Position numbers and translations under genes: made by a program
The notes under the pieces: generated by a model
Told to the model about the DNA's origin: nothing
Database searches by the model: none
What the model saw: only the letters and a program-made list of their open reading frames with translations
Shown here: positions 58,302 to 64,000 of the stretch, piece by piece
Numbering within the stretch: the stretch's first letter is position 1
Layout of the letters: the number at the start of each line of letters is the position of its first letter
NCBI GenBank assembly: GCA_002011035.2
Contig: MTLY02000003.1
Coordinates: 427,194 to 491,193 of the forward strand
Reading direction: 5' to 3'
DNA from: Candidatus Hecatella orcuttiae
Lineage (GTDB): Archaea; Thermoproteota; Bathyarchaeia; Hecatellales; Hecatellaceae
Length of the DNA stretch: 64,000 nt

Positions 58302-59210
58302 CTATTTTCTGAAGAAGTCGATGATCTTGTGGGCTATCAGAACGCTGGCGTTTCTTTGAGCCTCCTCAGTCTGTCCGCCTATGTGGGGAGTGCAGACCAC
58401 GTTGGGAAGTTTAGCCAGCTCCAAGTTGGTGGGGGGCTCGGTTTCATGGCAGTCCAGCCCGGCGCCGGCGACCTTGCCGGTTTTCAGGGCTTTGTACAAG
58501 GCTTTCTCGTCGATGAGCGCTCCCCTGGCTATGTTTATGATGATCACGCCGTCCTTCATCATGGCGAATTCTTTTTCCCCGATCATGTGGTAGGTTTCCG
58601 GAAGCAAGGTAGCGTGCAGAGTTATGATGTCTGAATTTCTCAGCAGCTCCTCCAAGGAGACAGCCTTCCCTCCCACCTCCTTCAGTGCAGCTTCGTTCAT
58701 GAAGGGGTCGTAGGCTAAAATATTCATCCCCAAGGTTTTGGCGATCTTCGCCACCCTAGAGCCTATCCGGCCGAAGCCTATCACTCCGAGGGTCTGGCCT
58801 TGAAGCTGACGGCCCATTATTTTACTTTTCAGCCACTCCCCCTTTTTGAGGGCGCTGTCGGCTAAGGGGATCTGCCTTGCCACAGCGATCATCAAGCCTA
58901 TGGTGAGTTCAGCTACGGCGTCGGTGACGGCTTCGGGGGATGTCAGCACCTTCGTCCTTTTGATGACCTCCGCATCTATGTTGTCCACTCCCACCCCCAC
59001 TCTTCCTATGACTTTCACCCTAGAATTTTCAGGAACCACGTCTTTGGTGACTTTCGTTCTGCTTCTCACGATCAAGGCATCATAGTCTCTAGCTATCTTC
59101 TCCAACTCTTCAGGCTTCAAATCCAGTTTCTCGTCGACGTCGAATCCAGCCTCCCTCAGCAGGTTTAGGCCTTCTTCATGAATTTTATCGCAGACCAGAA
59201 TTTTCACCAT
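58302..59210 (-). CDS. serA: D-3-phosphoglycerate dehydrogenase-like (SerA, short form)
   Basis: NAD-dependent 2-hydroxyacid dehydrogenase of 302 residues, without the C-terminal ACT domain. It has the GFGRIGSRVAKIAKTLG Rossmann loop and the catalytic Arg (NIARGALIDE), Glu (HETEPP) and His (PHIGGQT). The N-terminal KILVCDKIHEEGL fits SerA. It would start serine synthesis, but a hydroxypyruvate or glyoxylate reductase role cannot be excluded. ATG 59210 has AGGTGAG upstream. It is convergent with cofE. Confidence 0.85.
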   Translation of the reverse strand: MVKILVCDKIHEEGLNLLREAGFDVDEKLDLKPEELEKIARDYDALIVRSRTKVTKDVVPENSRVKVIGRVGVGVDNIDAEVIKRTKVLTSPEAVTDAVAELTIGLMIAVARQIPLADSALKKGEWLKSKIMGRQLQGQTLGVIGFGRIGSRVAKIAKTLGMNILAYDPFMNEAALKEVGGKAVSLEELLRNSDIITLHATLLPETYHMIGEKEFAMMKDGVIIINIARGALIDEKALYKALKTGKVAGAGLDCHETEPPTNLELAKLPNVVCTPHIGGQTEEAQRNASVLIAHKIIDFFRK

Positions 59211-59312
59211 CTCACCTGCCCTCCTGCGAAGTGTGCAATGCGGCTAACTGTGCTTCTCCAGTAGGATGGGTCTGCGGTGATATTATAGTTTTTTGGAAAC
59301 CCTGAATTATTT

Positions 59313-59888
59313 ATGGGTTCATCACCCTCCGATAAGCATGGAGGACGCAGGTTGGGCAGCGTGGAAAAAAGGCTTAGGCCGCTTAAAGAAAAGACCATCC
59401 CCCTGAAACCCATAGGCTTCGTCCGTTCGCCCCAAAAGGAGGGAACCGTCAAAGATCGAAGTTTAACCTCGGAGATTGTTTTAGAAAAAACCTACTCGGC
59501 GGGGCTGGAAGGCTTGGAGGGCTTCTCCCACCTCTACGTCATCTACTGGCTTCACAAAATCAGAGAAGCTCCCAAACTGAAGGTTCACCCTTGGGGAAGC
59601 CGGGAGATGCCTTTGCTGGGCGTTTTCGCCACCCGCTCCCCCAGCCGCCCTAATCCTCTGGGGCTGACCTTGGTTGAGCTTTTGGAGAGGGAAGACTGTG
59701 TGTTGAAGGTTCGAGGCTTGGACGCCTTAGACGGCTCCCCTGTGTTGGACTTGAAACCCTTCGACTTTTCGGATGTAGACGAATACCGGAAGGTCAGAGT
59801 TCCCGGTTGGTGGGTTAAAGCCAAACCTGAGAAGTGGAAAAAATGGAAGAAACTAGTAGGCGGCTCTAGAACCCATCCTCCACTATGA
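59313..59888 (+). CDS. trmO: tRNA t6A37 N6-methyltransferase TrmO-like
   Basis: SAM-dependent methyltransferase of the TrmO/UPF0066 family. PLKPIGFVRSP, FSHLYVIYWLH and the signature ATRSPSRPNPLGLT are intact, with the YVKAVPGW-like tail region replaced by RVPGWWVKAK. ATG 59313 lies 28 nt after a TATA-like TATTATAG, so a leaderless start is possible; GTG 59361 gives a shorter N-terminus. The methyl group added is on the same t6A that MtaB methylthiolates. Confidence 0.9.
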   Translation: MGSSPSDKHGGRRLGSVEKRLRPLKEKTIPLKPIGFVRSPQKEGTVKDRSLTSEIVLEKTYSAGLEGLEGFSHLYVIYWLHKIREAPKLKVHPWGSREMPLLGVFATRSPSRPNPLGLTLVELLEREDCVLKVRGLDALDGSPVLDLKPFDFSDVDEYRKVRVPGWWVKAKPEKWKKWKKLVGGSRTHPPL

Positions 59889-59902
59889 TATAACGGGAAA
59901 GT

Positions 59903-60724
59903 TCAGCCGACCCATAGCATTCTGAAGGCTATGAGGAGGAGGACGAGGCCGAAAATCCTCCGAAGCACCGGCGCCCCGGCCTTTTTCGAAATTCTAACTC
60001 CCACCTGCGCTCCTCCAAAGGCGCCTAAGCCCAGCGCTAAGGTGAGGGGGAGGTTGACGTGGCCTAGAGTCGAGTGAGCTGCGGCTCCGAAGGCGGAGGT
60101 GATGAGGCTGGTGAGGCTGGAGGTGGCTATGGCCACGTGGACAGGGACGCCTAAACCCAAGGTCATCAAGGGCACCTTAAGAAGCCCTCCGCCTATACCG
60201 GCTATGCCTGAAAGGAGGCCTACGGCGAACCCTCCGGCTAGTAGGGGGACAACGTTGACGGTGAATTCAAACTTCTTGTTCTCTCCGTCCACAAACAGCC
60301 GCCTCCACAACAGCGGCTTAGGGCTCAGCCTAGCGGGGAATATCCTCTTCCTCCAAAGGCTGAATCCCGTCAGCATACTGACCCCCGCGTAGGCGGCGAG
60401 AACTCCGAAAACTGTGCGCAGAACCGTCGGCTCCAAGAATCCGGTTAGGGAGGCTCCCAGAAAGGAGCCGGGAGCCGCGGCGGACTCTAGGAGGAGCCCC
60501 AGCTTGTAGTCTACGCGCTTCTGGTGGAAGTAGCTCAGCGTGGCTGAGGAGGTGGTGAAAAGGTTGGATGCCATGGAGGTTCCCACAGCCGAATGGATAG
60601 ACTGGCCGAGGAGAAAGTGAAGGTAGGGGACGAAGAGGAATCCTCCTCCCAGCCCCAGCATGCTGCCCAGTGTGCCTATGAGGACTCCGACGGTAAAAAT
60701 TAAGGCAGCGGCTTCCACGGGCAT
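59903..60724 (-). CDS. TauE/SafE family permease
   Basis: Eight-helix membrane protein of 273 residues with the repeated family motif G(S/A)xxGxGGG (SMLGLGGGFLFVP at the N-half and SGIAGIGGGLLKVP at the C-half) and the connecting cytosolic loop with basic residues. Members export sulfite or sulfoacetate, or import other anions. The 3' end is 15 bp from trmO (convergent); the rpoE-spt4 genes lie upstream on the same strand, with a 48-bp gap. Substrate not predictable. Confidence 0.9.
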   Translation of the reverse strand: MPVEAAALIFTVGVLIGTLGSMLGLGGGFLFVPYLHFLLGQSIHSAVGTSMASNLFTTSSATLSYFHQKRVDYKLGLLLESAAAPGSFLGASLTGFLEPTVLRTVFGVLAAYAGVSMLTGFSLWRKRIFPARLSPKPLLWRRLFVDGENKKFEFTVNVVPLLAGGFAVGLLSGIAGIGGGLLKVPLMTLGLGVPVHVAIATSSLTSLITSAFGAAAHSTLGHVNLPLTLALGLGAFGGAQVGVRISKKAGAPVLRRIFGLVLLLIAFRMLWVG

Positions 60725-60772
60725 CTAAACCTTGCCTGAAATTTTCCTCAGCAGGGCGGAGAAAACCCGGAG

Positions 60773-60958
60773 TTACCTGACTTTGAGGGCGTACCTTCCC
60801 GCTCTGGTGATTCCCATCTTCTTCCCTATCTCGGACTTCTCCGGGTCGAGGATGATGAGAACTCCTGTGAAGTCGTCGGAGAGACTAGACTCCTTGCAGT
60901 TAGGGCAGATGTTGCCGTAGACGATGAGGTGGCATTTGACGCAGGCTCGCTCCTTCAC
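60773..60958 (-). CDS. spt4: Transcription elongation factor Spt4 (RpoE2)
   Basis: 61-residue zinc protein with ACVKCHLIVYGNICPNC and GVLIILDPEKSEIGKKMGI; partner of Spt5 for RNA polymerase processivity. GTG 60958 overlaps the rpoE1 stop (GTGA). The PIN-RpoE1-Spt4 order is conserved in archaea. Confidence 0.96.
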   Translation of the reverse strand: MKERACVKCHLIVYGNICPNCKESSLSDDFTGVLIILDPEKSEIGKKMGITRAGRYALKVR

Positions 60959-61548
60959 TTTTTCTTCCCCTCCGCCTGCGGAGTTCGCTTCTCCGCTTCC
61001 CTCAGTTTTTTAACATCATCCCTGATCCACTCCAGCTTCCCCAGATAGGGCTGCCTCATGGTGATGCCTATCTTGCCGCTGGAGCCTCCTTTGGCTATGC
61101 TGATGGCTGTCACCCTCGCTCGAACCTTATCCCCGCTGGCCAGCTTCCTAAGGGTCTCCCTTCCCAGGAGGGTTCCTTGCTTTTCTTCGTAGACCACGTA
61201 GTCGTCGATTATCTGGGAGATGTGAAGCAGAGCCTCCACAGGGCCTATTCTCACGAAGGAGCCGAAGTCCCCGATTTCAACCACCTCCCCCTCGACGATC
61301 TCCTGAACTTCCGGCTTGTAGTTTAGGAGGGTGAAGGTTGCCGTGTGGTAGGTGCCTCCGTCCCCGGGAAGAATCTTGCCCACCGGGGATATCTCCACCG
61401 ACGTGACGGCGATGACGTAGCCTAGGTCCTTGCTGAGGATGCCCTCGTATTTCTTGCTCAACTCCTCCTCAGCTACCTTCTTCAGGTCGGAGCTGAACTT
61501 TTCCGGGGGAATCCTGACGATGTCTTGGCATTTCACAAGCTCAAACAT
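60955..61548 (-). CDS. rpo7: RNA polymerase subunit Rpo7 (RpoE1, Rpb7 homologue)
   Basis: 197 residues with an N-terminal truncated RNP domain (VKCQDIVRIPPEKF) and a C-terminal S1 domain (GEVVEIGDFGSFVRIGPVEALLHISQ). It forms the polymerase stalk with Rpo4 and binds emerging RNA. ATG 61548 follows the PIN gene's stop with no gap. A C-terminal charged tail (KKLREAEKRTPQAEG) is longer than in some relatives. Confidence 0.96.
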   Translation of the reverse strand: MFELVKCQDIVRIPPEKFSSDLKKVAEEELSKKYEGILSKDLGYVIAVTSVEISPVGKILPGDGGTYHTATFTLLNYKPEVQEIVEGEVVEIGDFGSFVRIGPVEALLHISQIIDDYVVYEEKQGTLLGRETLRKLASGDKVRARVTAISIAKGGSSGKIGITMRQPYLGKLEWIRDDVKKLREAEKRTPQAEGKKK

Positions 61549-61983
61549 TTAGGCTACATACCCCTCCAAAACCAAACGGGTCTTCTCCCTCAAGAATACA
61601 ACAGGTAAACCTTTAGCGCGAAGCTGCCTTCTCAGCTTCGAGTCCCCTGTGGCCACCGGGCAGCCTAATGCTTCCGCAGCCCTGACCAAGTACTCGTCCA
61701 CAGACTCTCCGGGGAGCTTATTGAAATCAGCCTTCAGACAGCGCTCCGCTATTCTCAGGGCGTGGGCGGCCTTTCTTCCAAGGCCGGTCTCAGAGTTGGA
61801 AGCTATTTTTTCAACCTCCTCCAGCACCGGGGGCAAAACCACAGGTTCGACTTTCGTTGATAAAAGTCTCTCCAGTTCCTTAAATATATCTATTCTCCTA
61901 TGAGTTGGGAGAAAAAGGAAGCTGGAGTCCAACAGCACCTTTCTAGGCAAAGAGAAAACATTCACCCTTTCCCAGTTCGGCAA
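61549..61983 (-). CDS. PIN-domain protein (VapC9/FCF1-like)
   Basis: 144 residues. The acidic nuclease site is recognisable in VLLDSSFLFLP, LEEVEKIA and VATGDSKLRRQL. In archaea this gene normally precedes rpoE1 and belongs to the FCF1/Utp24-like group thought to act on rRNA. No antitoxin is adjacent, so a toxin role is unlikely. TTG 61983 coincides with the start predicted from the TATA-like CATTTAATAG (62001-62010), a leaderless start. Confidence 0.88.
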   Translation of the reverse strand: MPNWERVNVFSLPRKVLLDSSFLFLPTHRRIDIFKELERLLSTKVEPVVLPPVLEEVEKIASNSETGLGRKAAHALRIAERCLKADFNKLPGESVDEYLVRAAEALGCPVATGDSKLRRQLRAKGLPVVFLREKTRLVLEGYVA

Positions 61984-62000
61984 GCTAAGGTAGTAACAGG

Positions 62001-62010
62001 CTATTAAATG
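62001..62010 (-). promoter_or_regulatory. TATA-like box for the PIN-rpo7-spt4 genes
   Basis: Reverse-strand CATTTAATAG is centred about 23 nt before TTG 61983. Confidence 0.42.
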
Positions 62011-62199
62011 TTTTGAAAACCTTGGTAAGCGTCTTCCCGAGTGAAACCCGCTGCTTCAGTTGCGGTTGCGGGGGAGAGGGATCAAAAACCGAGGAAAACC
62101 CTTTCCAGCTTCTACCAGGTCTTAAGCATTCTTTATGTTTTCCCTTCCCTCCCCTTCATGCCGTTGGCAGTTTATAAAGTTGCGAATCAAAATTCTTTC

Positions 62200-62289
62200 A
62201 TGAGAGTTCATTCGGTGAAGGAAATTCTTTATTGGAACGTCTTTAATTTTTCCCCAAGACTTCCCGATTTTTTTACAGGTTTATGCTAA
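62200..62289 (+). CDS. Candidate leaderless 29-residue ORF in a 424-bp intergenic region
   Basis: The gap 61984-62407 is the largest without a clear gene. TTTATAAA (62171-62178) lies exactly 25-26 nt before the A of ATG 62200, the spacing of a leaderless mRNA. The ORF has 29 codons (MRVHSVKEILYWNVFNF...) with no known motif and could also be a spacer of a non-coding RNA. A second TATA-like box (CGTAAATTTTTATG, about 62355) probably serves the permease gene. I see nothing else in the gap. Confidence 0.3.
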   Translation: MRVHSVKEILYWNVFNFSPRLPDFFTGLC

Positions 62290-62407
62290 GTGCGAAGATA
62301 GGATTCGCCTCCACCTTCTCATCGTTTCATCAAAGGTTTCATCCGTCCTTCTCCGTAAATTTTTATGTGATTCTTCAGTTTGATGAAAGAATGCGGAAGG
62401 ACTCCCG

Positions 62408-63226
62408 ATGGCTTTCTCAGGTTTCTTACGGAGGATGAAGCATCGCTCTTCCAACGCCCCTTCTCGCTCCAACGGGGCCGCCGCAGACAATTTCCTGTTC
62501 CTCCTCCCCCTAGGAGCCATCTTCGCAGGCTGGGAGGCCGCTGCGAGGCTGAACCTGTTTTTCGTTAAATTCGCGCCTTCCCCCTCTGAGATCCTCGCGG
62601 TTTTGTTCACCAACCTAGGCAATCCTGAATTCGTCTATCTTATCCTCCACAGCATGGCCAACTTGGTCTTAGGCATCATCATAGCCAGTGTTTTCGCCAT
62701 ACCCCTAGCCATCGGGACGGGGTTGAAGTCTCGGGTTGATTCCACGCTTACCCCTTTGGTGATGATAGTGGGAGCGCTGCCTGACCTGGCGCTTCTCCCT
62801 TTGATAGTCTTCTGGTTCGGCCCCGGGATGGCGGCCGCTGTGTTCATGGCCACTGTGGTGGCGTTTTTCCCCGTGTTCTTCACCGTGAGGGAGGGTGTGA
62901 AAGATATTCCTCAAGACTATTTCCATGTGGCGGAGATCTACAAGGCGAAAAAATACCAAGTCTACACCAAGCTGGTTTTCCCCGCTGTTTTGCCTCAGAT
63001 CGTAACTGGGGTGAGGTTGGCTTACGAGTTTCTATGGGAAATAGTCTTAGCCATAGAAATCATAGCCAGCATCCACGGCATAGGCTTCTTCATCAACCAC
63101 TCCGTTCAGGCTGAGTCTCTCACCCAAGCTTTCGCCGGCATCTTCGCCATCGGAGGCTTAGCCATCATCATTGACAGGACTGTCTTCCAGCGGCTGGAGA
63201 ACTACATCAGGAAGTGGCATGAATGA
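62408..63226 (+). CDS. ABC transporter permease, SsuC/TauC-like
   Basis: Six-helix permease, 272 residues, with the EAA-loop region EIYKAKKYQVYTKLVFPAVLPQIVTGVR that contacts the ATPase. The hydrophobic core LYLILHSMANLVLGII-type segments match the nitrate/sulfonate/taurine (NitT/TauT) class. ATG 62408 has GGAAGGA 6 nt upstream. It overlaps the ATPase gene downstream by 4 bp (ATGA). No substrate-binding protein is in the window; it may lie beyond the end. Confidence 0.9.
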   Translation: MAFSGFLRRMKHRSSNAPSRSNGAAADNFLFLLPLGAIFAGWEAAARLNLFFVKFAPSPSEILAVLFTNLGNPEFVYLILHSMANLVLGIIIASVFAIPLAIGTGLKSRVDSTLTPLVMIVGALPDLALLPLIVFWFGPGMAAAVFMATVVAFFPVFFTVREGVKDIPQDYFHVAEIYKAKKYQVYTKLVFPAVLPQIVTGVRLAYEFLWEIVLAIEIIASIHGIGFFINHSVQAESLTQAFAGIFAIGGLAIIIDRTVFQRLENYIRKWHE

Positions 63227-64000
63227 CCGTGTGCTTGGAGGTTGAGAAGGTAACCAAGCACTTCCCCCATCGTAGGGAGAGAGTCTGCACCCTCCACGAG
63301 GTAACCTTCGACGTCCACGACAAAGAGTTCGTGTGCATCATCGGGCCCAGCGGCTGCGGGAAGTCCACGCTTCTCAAGATCATCGCCGGCTTAGATGCGC
63401 CCTCCACCGGGGAGGTCAGGCTTAGGGGTGAAAGCATCGAGGAGCCTCATCCCAAGATAAGCATGGTGTTCCAATCCTTCGCCCTTTTCCCTTGGAGGAC
63501 GGTGGTTCAAAACGTGGAATTCGGCCTTGAAGCCAGGGGAGTCCCCCGCCCTCAGAGGAGGAAAATCGCCCTCGAGCTTCTGGAAATGGTGGGATTGAAG
63601 GGTCTGGAGAACCTTTATCCCAAAGAGATTTCCGGGGGGATGAAGCAGAGAGTCGGCATTGCAAGGGCCTTAGCCGTCGACCCCGAGGTCATCCTGATGG
63701 ATGAGGCCTTCAGCGCGGTCGACGAATTTACGGCGCAGGTTTTGAGAAGCGAGGTTCTGGAGCTTTGGGAGGAGACGGAGAAAACCTTCCTGCTTGTTAC
63801 CCACAACCTGACGGAAGCCATAGAGATGGCTGACAGGATTATTGTCCTAAGTTCGAAGCCGGCTAGACTTAAGTGCAATGTCCCCGTCCACCTTAAGAGG
63901 CCTAGGAATAGGGGAGAACCCCGTTTCTTGAAGTTTCAAAAAGAACTTTTCGAATTGCTGAGGGAGGAGCTGGAGAACACCATCGTGAGGCATAAGCTCA
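63223..64000 (+). CDS. ABC transporter ATPase, SsuB/TauB-like (partial at window end)
   Basis: Not in the ORF track because it runs off the window. Starting at ATG 63223 it encodes at least 259 codons: Walker A GPSGCGKST, Q-loop FQSFALFPWRTV, signature SGGMKQRVGIARA, Walker B VILMDEAFSAVDEF and switch His LVTHNLTEA. The Walker B region has MDEAFSAVD in place of the usual MDEPFSALD. It pairs with the preceding SsuC-like permease; substrate unknown. The true C-terminus is missing. Confidence 0.93.
   Translation, partial: MTVCLEVEKVTKHFPHRRERVCTLHEVTFDVHDKEFVCIIGPSGCGKSTLLKIIAGLDAPSTGEVRLRGESIEEPHPKISMVFQSFALFPWRTVVQNVEFGLEARGVPRPQRRKIALELLEMVGLKGLENLYPKEISGGMKQRVGIARALAVDPEVILMDEAFSAVDEFTAQVLRSEVLELWEETEKTFLLVTHNLTEAIEMADRIIVLSSKPARLKCNVPVHLKRPRNRGEPRFLKFQKELFELLREELENTIVRHKL

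Noticed and set aside
62041-62289. 82-residue ORF in the intergenic gap before the SsuC-like permease
   Set aside because: No start signal near 62041 and an unlikely composition; only the last 29 codons have a promoter-compatible start.

Overview
This window is archaeal. Signs are a TFIIB-type initiation factor, archaeal-type AlaRS, LeuRS and GluRS, aIF5B, RpoE1 with Spt4, the ribosomal run eL8-eS28-eL24-Ndk, a 20S proteasome beta subunit, TATA-like promoters with short or absent leaders, and many GTG or TTG starts. A PRC-barrel CdvA-like protein, cofactor F420 and tetrahydromethanopterin genes, an archaeal corrinoid cluster and class II (B12-dependent) ribonucleotide reductase point to an anaerobic, probably TACK-lineage archaeon, most likely Bathyarchaeia-like. 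The lineage is inference from gene content. Genes are dense on both strands, often overlap by 4 bp (ATGA/GTGA), and the base composition is moderately GC-rich. I saw no CRISPR array, insertion sequence, rRNA or canonical tRNA.

Layout. 0-3.3 kb: TFB, a minimal LolD/MacB-like ABC pair, CdvA-like protein and a zinc ribbon. 3.6-13 kb: an IscS/NifS homologue lacking its PLP lysine, then a reverse-strand block of proteasome beta (Thr1 position is Ala), M20 peptidase, AlaRS, LeuRS and a DUF434 protein. 13-22.4 kb: a GT4 glycosyltransferase, a TTHB210-like lipoprotein-like protein, Mrp/NBP35 ATPase, class II ribonucleotide reductase, a ferritin-like protein, two F420-type LLM oxidoreductases, an archaeoflavoprotein and a GT2/GT81-like enzyme. 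22.5-32.7 kb: corrinoid island, with BtuFCD plus an uncharacterised TIM-barrel-like protein on one strand and CobD, a Cys-rich protein, CbiP, CbiB, CbiS (CbiZ-CobZ fusion) and CobS on the other. Together they import corrinoid, strip its side chain and rebuild the nucleotide loop; the product can serve the ribonucleotide reductase.

32.9-44.2 kb: GT4 enzyme, a large unknown coiled-coil protein, trehalose-phosphatase-like HAD enzyme, a RAM-only Lrp protein, MEMO, type 2 IPP isomerase, ThiC, GluRS and the ribosomal run. 44.3-48.8 kb is the most unusual region: a winged-helix regulator, a small membrane protein, an unknown soluble protein, a membrane protein fusing a CuA cupredoxin to a NosR/NapH-type iron-sulfur core, a second stand-alone CuA protein and a His-rich repeat protein, behind a promoter with several perfect inverted repeats. 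No haem-copper oxidase subunit I or NosZ is present, so this looks like an undescribed copper/iron-sulfur electron-transfer module.

48.9-64 kb: membrane pyrophosphatase (K+-independent signature), aIF5B, a MoaD/SAMP-like protein, an MtaB-type methylthiotransferase, a 52-residue small protein under strong AT-rich promoters, a ParB/SerK-like protein, a DHPS-like enzyme with CofE, SerA, TrmO, TauE-like permease, Spt4-RpoE1-PIN, and a SsuC/SsuB-like ABC transporter that runs off the window end.
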